From: Ereboglobus sp. PH5-10
GTDB lineage: Bacteria > Verrucomicrobiota > Verrucomicrobiia > Opitutales > Opitutaceae
NCBI RefSeq assembly: GCF_029504735.1
Contig: NZ_JAQFIP010000007.1
Span: 1-64,000, forward strand
Length of the DNA: 64,000 bases
Reading direction: 5' to 3'
Shown: piece by piece, positions 53,137 through 60,569 of the stretch
How positions within the stretch are numbered: position 1 is the first letter of the stretch
Layout of the letters: every line of letters starts with the position of its first letter
Program-made: the position numbers and the translations under genes
Notes under the pieces: model-generated
Seen by the model: only the letters and a program-made list of their open reading frames with translations
Database searches by the model: none
Told to the model about the DNA's origin: nothing

Positions 53137-54600
53137 ATGGCATTACAAATCGACGAAAATCTAGTCCGCTCAATCGTCAGCGAAGTCGTGCGCAACATCC
53201 GCTCCGGCTCCGCCTCAACCGCGCCCGCCGCCGCGCCTTCCGCGCCCGCAATCGTCAACTCCTCCGGCCCCGCATACGGTGTGTTTCAGGACGTGCCGAC
53301 CGCCGCCGCCGCCGCGCAAAAAGGCTACGAGCAACTCCGCGCAAAGGGCGTCGCCGCGCGCAAGCAAGTTGTCGACATCATCAAAAAACTCGCCATCGCC
53401 AACGCCGACGCCTGGGGCAAATTCGAGTTCGAGGAAACCAAGATCGGACGCCTCGAGCACAAGATCGGCAAACTCCACCTCGTCCCCCTCGTGCCCGGCG
53501 TCGAATGGCTGCGCCCCTACGCGCTCAGCGGCGACCACGGCCTCATGCACGAGGAATACACGCCCTTCGGCGTCGTCGCGGCCATCCTCCCCGTCACGCA
53601 CTCCGTCCCCACGCTTTCCGGCAACATCATCAACGCCGTCGCCGCCGGAAACTCCATCCTCTTCAACCCGCACCCCGGCGGCGCGCGCTCCGCGGCCCTC
53701 GCCATCCGCGCCTACAACCAGGCCGTGCAAGCCGCCACCGGCATCGAAAACCTCATCTGCACAATCGAGAAACCCACGCTCGAATCGTTCGACGCCATCT
53801 GCAAATCCCCGCTCGTCAACCTGCTCGTCGTCACCGGCGGCCCCGGCGTCGTCAACGCCGCCATGAAATCCGGCAAGCGCGCCATCTGCGCCGGCCCCGG
53901 CAACCCGCCCGTGCTTGTTGACGACACCGTCTGCCCCGACAAAGCCGCCAAGGACATCATCCACGGCTGCGGTTTCGACAACAACCTGCTCTGCATCGGC
54001 GAGAAACAAGTCTTCGTCCTCGACAAAGTCGCCAACGCGCTCATCCGCGGCCTCGAAAAAGCCGGCGCCGTTCGCCTCCTCCCCGCGCAAGTCGAAAAAC
54101 TCGCCAGGGAAGTTTTCACCATGAAACCCGACGCCGGCGGCTGCTCGCACCCCGTGCTCAACCGCGAACTCGTTGGCAAAAACGCAAACGTCCTCGCCGC
54201 GCGCGCCGGCCTCAACCTCCCCGAGGCCACGCCCATCCTCATCGGCGAAACCGACCCCGACCACCCCTTCGTGATGGAAGAGCAAATGATGCCCATGCTC
54301 CCCATCGTCCGAGTGAAATCATTCGAGGAAGGCGTCGCCCTCGCGAAAAAATCCGAGCACGGCTACAAGCACTCCTCGATCATCCACTCGCTCAACGTCG
54401 ATCGCATGACAGAAATGGGCCGCGCGATGGACACGACGCTTTTCGTGAAAAACGGTCCCAGCACGACCGGCCTCGGCCTCGACGGCGAAGGCTACCTCAG
54501 CTACTCGATTGCGACAACAACCGGCGAAGGCATCACCAACCCGCAAACCTTCACCAGAACCCGCCGCTGCGTCCTCGTCGACGCGCTGAAGATTTATTGA
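53137..54600 (+). CDS. pduP: CoA-acylating aldehyde dehydrogenase (PduP-like), BMC cargo
   Basis: 487 residues. The N-terminal 20 (L-V-R-S-I-V-S-E-V-V-R-N-I) form an amphipathic encapsulation helix, followed by an Ala/Pro-rich linker. The ALDH core has G-V-V-A-A-I-L-P-V-T-H-S, V-V-T-G-G-P-G-V-V, and the catalytic Cys286 in N-N-L-L-C-I-G-E-K (usual P-C-I replaced by L-C-I). It oxidises lactaldehyde/propionaldehyde-type substrates to acyl-CoA with NAD+ inside the shell. The gene symbol is by role; the PVM enzyme is a relative of PduP/EutE. Confidence 0.93.
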   Translation: MALQIDENLVRSIVSEVVRNIRSGSASTAPAAAPSAPAIVNSSGPAYGVFQDVPTAAAAAQKGYEQLRAKGVAARKQVVDIIKKLAIANADAWGKFEFEETKIGRLEHKIGKLHLVPLVPGVEWLRPYALSGDHGLMHEEYTPFGVVAAILPVTHSVPTLSGNIINAVAAGNSILFNPHPGGARSAALAIRAYNQAVQAATGIENLICTIEKPTLESFDAICKSPLVNLLVVTGGPGVVNAAMKSGKRAICAGPGNPPVLVDDTVCPDKAAKDIIHGCGFDNNLLCIGEKQVFVLDKVANALIRGLEKAGAVRLLPAQVEKLAREVFTMKPDAGGCSHPVLNRELVGKNANVLAARAGLNLPEATPILIGETDPDHPFVMEEQMMPMLPIVRVKSFEEGVALAKKSEHGYKHSSIIHSLNVDRMTEMGRAMDTTLFVKNGPSTTGLGLDGEGYLSYSIATTTGEGITNPQTFTRTRRCVLVDALKIY

Positions 54601-54605
54601 GAAAA

Positions 54606-54645
54606 ATCACCGCGTAGGGGCGTCGCTTGCGACGCCCTCCCGTGA
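54606..54645. repeat. hairpin repeat before the DUF1016 gene; same 24 bp in the aldolase gene
   Basis: The 24 bases from 54617 to 54640 (ggggcgtcgcttgcgacgcc plus ctcc) recur exactly at 56951-56974 inside the aldolase coding region. The core GGGCGTCGC/GCGACGCCC is a perfect stem. At this site an outer ATCAC/GTGAT pair (54606-54610 and 54641-54645) extends it. Confidence 0.8.
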
Positions 54646-54660
54646 TCTCGCCTCCAACCA

Positions 54661-55935
54661 ATGCCCAAACCAGCCAAAGCCAAAAAAGCTCGCGCCCGCG
54701 CGACCAAGAAAAAATTGGTCGCCCCGGCCGCGTCGGGCTATGGCAATTTGCTGGGCAGCATCGACACCCTACTCGCAACCGCCCGCCGCCACACCGCGCG
54801 CGCCGTCAACGCCTGCATGACCGCGACCTACTGGCACGTCGGCCGCCACATCGTCGAATATGAGCAAAAGGGAGCCAACCAAGCGGAATATGGTGATTAC
54901 CTCCTTGAAACACTCGCCAATGATTTAACTGCAAAACACGGACGCGGTTTTTCAAAGCGAAACCTCCACTACTGCTGCTTGTTTTATCAATGTTTTGATT
55001 CCGAATGGATTTACAAAACAACGACTTGTGCGATTTCGGGTCAAATTGTGCAGACACTGTCTGCACAATCTTCCGTTGATTCCCAACAACTTACAAACTC
55101 ACCTTCCGCCACAGATACGCAACTCGTTCCCCATCAACGAGACAATTTGTTCGGCACCCCGCTCTCCGCCTTCGACCTCCCCACACTCGCCAAAGCCTTC
55201 CCGCTGCCCTGGTCGCATTACGTGATGCTTATCAGCCGCAGCCGTTCGCCCGAGGCGCGCGAGTTTTATCACCGCGAAGCCCTGCGCGGCGGATGGTCGG
55301 TGCGCCAGCTCGACCGCCAGATCGGCACGCAATTCTACGAACGCGCCGCGCTTTCGAAAAACAAGGCGGCGATGCTCAAAAAAGGCGAAACCCCGCGCGC
55401 CGGCGAACTCCTCACGCCCGACGAGGAAATCCGCGACCCGCTCGTCCTCGAATTCCTCAACCTCCGCGACGAATACTCCGAAACCGAGCTTGAGGACGCG
55501 CTCATCCGCCACCTCGAAACCTTCCTGCTCGAACTCGGCAACGACTTCACCTTCGTCGGACGCCAGCGGCGCCTCCGTCTCGACAACAAATGGTATCGCA
55601 TTGACCTCCTCTTTTTCCAACGCCGCCTCCGCAGCCTCGTGGTGATCGACCTCAAAGTCGGCGAGTTCACGCATGCCGACGCCGGCCAGATGAACCTCTA
55701 CGTCAACTACGCCCGCGAGCACTGGACGCATCCCGGCGAAAACCCGCCCGTCGGCCTCATCCTCTGCGCCGAGAAAAACGAAACCATCGCCCGCTACGCG
55801 CTCGACGGCCTCGAAACCAAAATCCAAGCCCGCGAATACAAGCACACCCTCCCCTCCGAAAAACTCCTCGCCGCCGAACTCGCCAAAACCGCAAAGCTGC
55901 TCGCGCAGCGAAAGCCTAAAAACCTGAAGACCTGA
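54661..55935 (+). CDS. DUF1016/YhcG-type PDDEXK nuclease
   Basis: 424 residues. A Lys/Ala-rich basic N-terminus is followed by the DUF1016 N-terminal winged-helix region (Y-W-H-V-G-R-H-I-V-E-Y, L-L-E-T-L-A-N-D-L, G-R-G-F-S-K-R-N-L). A lower-GC linker (55000-55130) leads to the C-terminal part with S-H-Y-V-M-L-I, F-Y-H-R-E-A-L-R-G-G-W-S-V-R-Q-L and the nuclease core Y-R-I-D-L-L-F-F...V-V-I-D-L-K. This family often accompanies restriction-modification or mobile DNA. It interrupts the BMC operon, between the aldehyde dehydrogenase and BMC-P genes, and follows a hairpin repeat, suggesting insertion. Confidence 0.9.
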   Translation: MPKPAKAKKARARATKKKLVAPAASGYGNLLGSIDTLLATARRHTARAVNACMTATYWHVGRHIVEYEQKGANQAEYGDYLLETLANDLTAKHGRGFSKRNLHYCCLFYQCFDSEWIYKTTTCAISGQIVQTLSAQSSVDSQQLTNSPSATDTQLVPHQRDNLFGTPLSAFDLPTLAKAFPLPWSHYVMLISRSRSPEAREFYHREALRGGWSVRQLDRQIGTQFYERAALSKNKAAMLKKGETPRAGELLTPDEEIRDPLVLEFLNLRDEYSETELEDALIRHLETFLLELGNDFTFVGRQRRLRLDNKWYRIDLLFFQRRLRSLVVIDLKVGEFTHADAGQMNLYVNYAREHWTHPGENPPVGLILCAEKNETIARYALDGLETKIQAREYKHTLPSEKLLAAELAKTAKLLAQRKPKNLKT

Positions 55936-55960
55936 AGGCTGAAAAAACACCGGCGCGGCA

Positions 55961-56001
55961 GCGCCCAATCCAAAATCGAGAATCGAAAATCCAAAATTTG
56001 C
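55961..56001 (+). repeat. word-repeat element directly before BMC-P2
   Basis: GGCGCGGCAGCGCC hairpin, then CCAATC and cgagaatcgaaaatccaaaat words, ending 2 bases before ATG 56004. Same core as 49366-49425 and 56302-56382. Confidence 0.75.
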
Positions 56002-56003
56002 CC

Positions 56004-56285
56004 ATGAACCTTGCTCGCATAGACGGAACCATCATCGCCCCCGCATGCCATCCCAGCATGCGCGGCACGCGCACTGTCATATGCCAGCCGCTTGACGAAA
56101 ACGGCAACGACATCGGCAACCCCGTTCTCGCAATCGACACCCTTGGCGCGGGCCTTCACCAACGCGTCCTCATCAGCACCGACGGCTCGCGCACCCGCGA
56201 AATCGTCCGCGACAAACACAGCCCGCTCCGCAACCACATTCTTGGCGTCGTGGACGACGCCGGCGTAAATTCCAAATTCCAATAA
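56004..56285 (+). CDS. BMC-P (EutN/CcmL) shell protein 2
   Basis: 93 residues from ATG 56004: L-A-R-I-D-G-T-I-I-A, V-I-C-Q-P-L-D, A-I-D-T-L-G-A-G-L-H-Q-R-V-L-I, I-L-G-V-V-D-D-A-G. EutN fold. The last few residues (N-S-K-F-Q) and the stop are encoded by the attccaa word repeat that begins there, so the original C-terminus has been replaced. A TTG two codons upstream is possible but less likely. Confidence 0.93.
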   Translation: MNLARIDGTIIAPACHPSMRGTRTVICQPLDENGNDIGNPVLAIDTLGAGLHQRVLISTDGSRTREIVRDKHSPLRNHILGVVDDAGVNSKFQ

Positions 56286-56382
56286 CCAAATTCCAACCGA
56301 TCAGCGGCGCGGTAGCGCCCAATCGTTTCGAGGCCGCAGGCCGACAGTCTGCCAAATCGAGAATCGAAAATCCAAAATTCCA
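56266..56382. repeat. compound repeat element between BMC-P2 and BMC-P3
   Basis: Three pieces: attccaa/taaccaa words (56266-56300), a GGCGCGGTAGCGCC hairpin with CCAATC (56307-56325), and aaatcgagaatcgaaaatcc words (56354-56382), ending 2 bases before ATG 56385. It joins the word families of 34135 and 49313 in one element. Between lies a gaggccgcaggcc insertion. Confidence 0.75.
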
Positions 56383-56384
56383 CC

Positions 56385-56708
56385 ATGCGCCTCGGCACAG
56401 TCATCGGCCGCGTCACCATGACGCTTCAGGAACCCATCTACAAAGGCGGGCGCGTCCTCCTTGTGCAGCCGCTCGGGCGCGCCGATATCGCCGCGCTCTC
56501 CAACGCCAAACTCCAAACCCAAACGGCGCCAAAACTTGCCAACGTCTCCACGCTCGTCGCCTACGATCAACTCGGCGCGGACATCGGCCACATCGTCGGT
56601 TTTACCGAGGGTGCCGAAGCCACCGCGCCCTTCACCGCCGACGCCCCTGTTGACGCCTACATCGCCTGCATCGTCGACCAAATCGACTACAACCCACCCA
56701 AGAGCTAA
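56385..56708 (+). CDS. BMC-P (EutN/CcmL) shell protein 3
   Basis: 107 residues: M-R-L-G-T-V-I-G-R-V-T-M-T, G-G-R-V-L-L-V-Q-P-L-G, V-A-Y-D-Q-L-G-A-D-I-G-H-I-V and A-Y-I-A-C-I-V-D-Q-I. EutN/CcmL pentamer subunit. It diverges from the other two BMC-P proteins, suggesting mixed or specialised vertices. Followed by gactcctg words and a C/A-rich leader before the aldolase. Confidence 0.93.
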   Translation: MRLGTVIGRVTMTLQEPIYKGGRVLLVQPLGRADIAALSNAKLQTQTAPKLANVSTLVAYDQLGADIGHIVGFTEGAEATAPFTADAPVDAYIACIVDQIDYNPPKS

Positions 56709-56815
56709 TTCTAAAAACGCGATGGCATTTCCTCCTGACTCCTGACTCCCGCATTCTGACTCCTTTCCTTAATTTTTAACACTAAACCAAAAACTCTAAA
56801 CTAAACTCGCACACC

Positions 56816-57922
56816 ATGGCACAATTCCTCACAGCACGCGACGTCGAGAAACTCATTCGCAACGGCCAGCCCGTCCCGGCCGATGCCCGCCTCACACCCG
56901 GCGCGCACGATTATCTCCGCGACCACGGCCACTCCAAAATCGCCCCCGTGGGGGCGTCGCTTGCGACGCCCTCCGCCGCATCCGCGCCCGTCGCGGGCAT
57001 CCCCGGCAAAAAATACGACCCCGTTGTTCCCGACTACGAATACAAATGGACGCCCGGCGCCGACCCGAAAACACCCGCCGAAATCGCCGCGTTCTTCAAC
57101 TCGCCCGCCATCGTCGCCATCAAGCACCGCATGGTTGACATCGGCCAGCGCATGTGGGCTCGCAACTACACCGACGGCAACGGCGGCAACCTCACCGTGC
57201 GCGTCGGCGACAACCTCGTGCTCTGCACCCCCACGCTCATCTCGAAAGGCTTCATGAAGATGGAGGACATCTGCCTCGTTGACATGGACGCCAAGCAACT
57301 CGCCGGCGCGCGCAAACGCACCAGCGAATGCATGACGCACATCGCGATCATGAAGCGCCAGCCCCTCTGCAAATCCTGCTGCCACGCGCACCCCCCGCAC
57401 GCCACCGCGTTCGCCGTCGCCAAAGTGCAGCCCCCCACCTGCCTCATTCCCGAGGCCGACATCTTCCTCGGCAAAATCGCCATCGCCCGCTACGAAACCC
57501 CCGGCTCGCAACAAATGGCCGACACCGTCGGCGAAGTCGGCAAGGACAACCAGTGCGTCCTCCTCGCCAACCACGGCGTCATCACCTGGGGCAAGGACAT
57601 CGAGGACGCGTATTGGAAAATGGAAAACGCCGACGCCTACTGCCAGACCGTCTGGATCGCCTCGCAACTCGGCGGCGAGCTCGGCTCCGGCGTTGGCGGC
57701 GCGAACGCGCGCGAGTTCATCAAAATCCGCAAGGCCCTCGGCATGCCCGACAACCGCGAAGGCCTCAAGGAATGCGAACTGTGCGACAACAGCGAATTCC
57801 GCCCCGGCGTGATGTGCCAGGTTCCCGACGCCGCCCCCGCCGAGCCGGGCGCGAACCCCGAAGTCGAGGCCCTCGTGCAACGCCTCACCGGCGAAATCAT
57901 GAAACAACTCGGCGCGAAGTAA
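56816..57922 (+). CDS. BMC class II aldolase (deoxyhexulose-phosphate aldolase)
   Basis: 368 residues, about 150 longer than FucA. N-terminal extension F-L-T-A-R-D-V-E-K-L-I-R-N-G-Q and a linker, then the aldolase domain: G-N-G-G-N-L-T, K-G-F, H-A-H-P-P-H (zinc), L-L-A-N-H-G-V-I-T-W. The C-terminus V-E-A-L-V-Q-R-L-T-G-E-I-M-K-Q-L is an amphipathic helix fitting an encapsulation peptide. It should cleave fuculose- or rhamnulose-1-phosphate to DHAP and lactaldehyde. Residues about 46-53 in the linker are encoded by a 24-bp hairpin repeat also found before the DUF1016 gene. Confidence 0.92.
   Translation: MAQFLTARDVEKLIRNGQPVPADARLTPGAHDYLRDHGHSKIAPVGASLATPSAASAPVAGIPGKKYDPVVPDYEYKWTPGADPKTPAEIAAFFNSPAIVAIKHRMVDIGQRMWARNYTDGNGGNLTVRVGDNLVLCTPTLISKGFMKMEDICLVDMDAKQLAGARKRTSECMTHIAIMKRQPLCKSCCHAHPPHATAFAVAKVQPPTCLIPEADIFLGKIAIARYETPGSQQMADTVGEVGKDNQCVLLANHGVITWGKDIEDAYWKMENADAYCQTVWIASQLGGELGSGVGGANAREFIKIRKALGMPDNREGLKECELCDNSEFRPGVMCQVPDAAPAEPGANPEVEALVQRLTGEIMKQLGAK
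56951..56974 (+). repeat. hairpin repeat inside the aldolase gene
   Basis: Exact 24-bp copy of 54617-54640, in frame in the linker after the N-terminal extension, coding for G-A-S-L-A-T-P-S. Confidence 0.8.
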
Positions 57923-57930
57923 GCACGCAC

Positions 57931-58062
57931 GGAGCGGCGTTCTCCAGGACGCCGGACGAGGCGCAACGCGCCTCGCAAAAAACCGTTCGAAAAACAAGAA
58001 AGGCAGAAAGGGCACGACTACGTCGTGTTCGGCGATCTGGAGATCGCCGCTCCGTTCAAGCC
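57931..58062. repeat. REP/BIME-type hairpin array, copy 1
   Basis: Hairpins GGAGCGGCG..., CGAGGCGCaaCGCGCCTCG, CACGACtaCGTCGTG and GGCGATctggAGATCGCC in order. The same order recurs at 60403-60548, and a single unit at 58781. It lies between the aldolase stop and the end of the REP-associated transposase. Confidence 0.85.
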
Positions 58063-58071
58063 GCCGCTCCG

Positions 58072-58740
58072 TCAACACATGCGTGCTCGTTCACCCTCGA
58101 ACAACACGAACTCGCTTTCGTTCAGTTTCGCCTTCTCCGGGTTTTTTCGAATGTAACGCACACAGCGGCCAAAGTGCGTTTTGTCGCGCACCATGCGATC
58201 GTAGTAATCTTTTTGCCAGCCGGGCCATTTGTCAGCCAATGCCTCCCTCAATTTGCGCGAGGTAAAACTTTTCCACGATTGCAGCAAGTCAGGCACTTGC
58301 TCGCCGTTGAGCGTGGCAAAGACCGCATGCACATGATTGGGCATGACAACAAACGCGAGTTGATGACAGCGCACGCCCTCGAAGTGTCGCAACGCCCCGG
58401 CGAGAATCGCGCGCGCGTCGGAATTTCGCAACGCGCAGCCGCCCATGCCTGCGTCGAGCCACGCCTCCATTTGGTTGGAAAACAGTTGGTGATATTCCGC
58501 CTCCTGCTCGGTTGTGTGAGGCGGCGGATTGCGTTTCAACCATGCGTCGCGATCCCAAATCCATCGCTCGCGCAACTCGCGCGGAACCGAATCGGCGAGG
58601 CGAAAGGTGACGAAATATGTCGCGCCCATTTGCTCCCAATGAGGCAGGCGGTTGCGGAGCATTGTGGTGTCCGCATAGGGGCTGAAGAAACGGAGTTCTT
58701 CCATGAGCGCGAAGCGTGGACGCGCGACAACTTGGGGCAA
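58072..58740 (-). CDS. REP-associated tyrosine transposase (RAYT, Y1/HuH)
   Basis: 222 residues. The HuH metal site is V-M-P-N-H-V-H-A-V near residue 140. The nucleophile Tyr is expected in the Y-I-R-K-N-P-E-K-A region near the C-terminus (V-R-Y-I-R-K-N-P). Family landmarks: Y-F-V-T-F-R-L-A-D-S-V-P, E-L-R-E-R-W, S-W-K-S-F-T-S-R-K-L. It is intact, unlike the copy at 12.4-13.2 kb, and flanked by REP units, its presumed substrates. ATG 58740 is preferred to the longer frames. Confidence 0.9.
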   Translation of the reverse strand: MPQVVARPRFALMEELRFFSPYADTTMLRNRLPHWEQMGATYFVTFRLADSVPRELRERWIWDRDAWLKRNPPPHTTEQEAEYHQLFSNQMEAWLDAGMGGCALRNSDARAILAGALRHFEGVRCHQLAFVVMPNHVHAVFATLNGEQVPDLLQSWKSFTSRKLREALADKWPGWQKDYYDRMVRDKTHFGRCVRYIRKNPEKAKLNESEFVLFEGERARMC

Positions 58741-58780
58741 GCATGAAACGCTCGCGGCGAAGCCATTACGGAGTCATTAC

Positions 58781-58809
58781 GGAGCGGCGACCTGGAGATC
58801 GCCGCTCCG
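58781..58809. repeat. single REP unit after the RAYT start
   Basis: GGAGCGGCGA-cctggaga-TCGCCGCTCC: perfect 10-bp stem. Same unit as in the arrays at 57931 and 60403. Confidence 0.85.
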
Positions 58810-58886
58810 GTTTTTTGGGCCGAGAATCGCACGGGACGGGAAAATCGTGAAAGCAAAGATTATTACCATCCGTTGCGGCAGACGCC

Positions 58887-60305
58887 CTATTGTTTGCCTT
58901 GAGCCTTGAGTGCTTCCTCAATCATCGCCCTTTGGGATTTCGCGCGTTCTATTTCCTCGGAAGGCTCCTTAACGCCTCGAGCATAAAGCCATTCAGTAAA
59001 CTGCTTGATGCTTTCCTCGGTCAAAACTGCATCCGCTGGCCATCCACCCCATCGTAAGGCCCTGCCGTGTTGAATGCCCACCATGGCTATTAACTTACCG
59101 TTTTTATAGAATTCCATCGTTGGCGTGCCACAGCACATGCAGACACCATTACTCGTTTTTCCATCAATCGTAATTAGCGAAATCAATCCAGCGATCTCAT
59201 CCTGACTGACTGTTTCGAATATGATTTTCTCCTTGTCATAACGCCGATGACATGTGCCGCCTGTCCTGACAATGAATCTGTCGGCGCTGGAAATAACATT
59301 TCGCAGCTCGGCAGCCCAGTCATACTGCACCACGCAATCGGGATGTTGCTTGCGAAAAGATTCCACCGCATCGGCGGGAACCGCTGTGCCAAACAAAACA
59401 AGGTTTTTCAGCTTTGGAAATCCACCGTCCGGCAAACTGGCAAGCGGCGACATCTGCACATTTAAGGCACTCAATCGCGGCAACCCTGCAAGCGGAGTAA
59501 TATCTGTGATCGCATTTCCCGCGATATGAATTTCCTTCAAATCATTTAGGTTCGATAAAAAATCAACCGCCCTCAATCCGGCCCAAGGCCAAAATAAATA
59601 CCGTAGCTTGCGAAATTGGGCCGGTATGCCTGGATCATCCAATTCATCCGCCTCCAATCGCAACGAAAGCCATTTCATGTCCTTGCTGCGCAATAGAGAT
59701 TCGCATTTGAACTGCAATTCCCTGGCGGAGACGTCAAGCGAGACGAAGCGTGTTGATTCTGAAAATAGACTATAAAGCTGCGCATCAGGATCGGCATTCC
59801 AGTCAACCTTGACCGCCCGGAAAGGAAGCCCGGGCAAAACCAGCGGCACTTTTTTCCATGCTGTATATTTTATATCAACAAACGTGTCTTCTCCTTGTAT
59901 CAAGCCGGTCTTGCTTCCCGATTCCTCGCTTATGCTCACACCCCACAGCCCTTTGATTTCCCGTTTGCTCAATTTTTTTAAACGTGGACGCCTCCATTTG
60001 CCATCCCAGTAATCCGGATAAAACGCAACGAGCTCCTTGCGGCCCGACGGCAATACACGGTGGAGTTTGGCCTTTTTGGAAAGCTTGTTTATAAAATTGA
60101 GATTGTCCGTGTCGCGAACCAACACCGGAGCCCCGGCTACTATCAAGACATCACCAACAGCAAGCTCCTCGGGAGTTTCCGAGAGCGAAAACCACGGGAC
60201 ATTCACGGCCTTTCCATCCACCATGACAGGCCAAGTGGCGGCGAAACCATGCGCACATAGGAACACCGAAAGAGCCATGCCAAGGAAGAATCGCAACGGG
60301 GCCAT
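58887..60305 (-). CDS. exported leucine-rich-repeat protein
   Basis: 472 residues with a signal peptide (F-F-L-G-M-A-L-S-V-F-L-C-A-H-G-F-A). The first 180 residues have no recognised domain. Residues about 195-310 show leucine-rich repeats (L-N-D-L-K-E-I-H-I-A-G-N-A-I-T-D-I-T-P-L-A-G-L-P and F-P-K-L-K-N-L-V-L-F). The C-terminal part has a C-M-C-C cluster and charged helices. GC content is lower than average. It sits between REP arrays and may have been carried there. Function unknown. Confidence 0.7.
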   Translation of the reverse strand: MAPLRFFLGMALSVFLCAHGFAATWPVMVDGKAVNVPWFSLSETPEELAVGDVLIVAGAPVLVRDTDNLNFINKLSKKAKLHRVLPSGRKELVAFYPDYWDGKWRRPRLKKLSKREIKGLWGVSISEESGSKTGLIQGEDTFVDIKYTAWKKVPLVLPGLPFRAVKVDWNADPDAQLYSLFSESTRFVSLDVSARELQFKCESLLRSKDMKWLSLRLEADELDDPGIPAQFRKLRYLFWPWAGLRAVDFLSNLNDLKEIHIAGNAITDITPLAGLPRLSALNVQMSPLASLPDGGFPKLKNLVLFGTAVPADAVESFRKQHPDCVVQYDWAAELRNVISSADRFIVRTGGTCHRRYDKEKIIFETVSQDEIAGLISLITIDGKTSNGVCMCCGTPTMEFYKNGKLIAMVGIQHGRALRWGGWPADAVLTEESIKQFTEWLYARGVKEPSEEIERAKSQRAMIEEALKAQGKQ

Positions 60306-60402
60306 GCATGAAGTCTTTGCCCATGCTTTTAAGTTGCAAGGCGAATTGCGGCGCGTGAGGGGTGCGATTCAAAGTGATGTCACCAAAACTACGTGTGCGA
60401 TA

Positions 60403-60548
60403 CGGAGCGGCGATCTCTAGGTCGCCGGACGAGGCGCATCGCGCCTCGCAAAAAAACACTCACTCGAAAAACTGAAATGCAAAAAAGGACACGACTTCGT
60501 CGTGTCCGGCGACCTGGAGATCGCCGCTCCGTTCGAGCCGCCGCTCCG
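60403..60548. repeat. REP/BIME-type hairpin array, copy 2
   Basis: Same order of hairpins as 57931-58062 (GGAGCGGCG, CGAGGCGCatCGCGCCTCG, ACACGACttCGTCGTGT, GGCGACCTGGAGATCGCC) with small changes. Ends just before the purC 3' end. Confidence 0.85.
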
Positions 60549-60569
60549 CAAAGGCATGCGCGTCCGTTT

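Larger units (their letters stand above)
47918..57922 (+). other. PVM-type bacterial microcompartment locus
   Basis: Ten kb of same-strand genes: pduL, two BMC-H, ackA, a third BMC-H, BMC-P, phosphatase fusion, aldehyde dehydrogenase, DUF1016 nuclease, two BMC-P, class II aldolase. BMC-T shell genes and a signature B12 or glycyl-radical enzyme are absent, which is the PVM pattern known for L-fucose/L-rhamnose breakdown. Nearly every intergenic gap holds a word repeat or inverted-repeat element. Leaders are A/C-rich and without Shine-Dalgarno sequences. Confidence 0.9.

Noticed and set aside
53215-54285. 356-codon minus-strand ORF opposite the aldehyde dehydrogenase
   Set aside because: Gly/Val/Asp-rich antisense shadow of a high-GC gene with full catalytic motifs on the plus strand.
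49313-56382. CRISPR array from the repeated elements of the BMC locus
   Set aside because: Copies are kilobases apart, with genes between them, and no regular spacers or cas genes.
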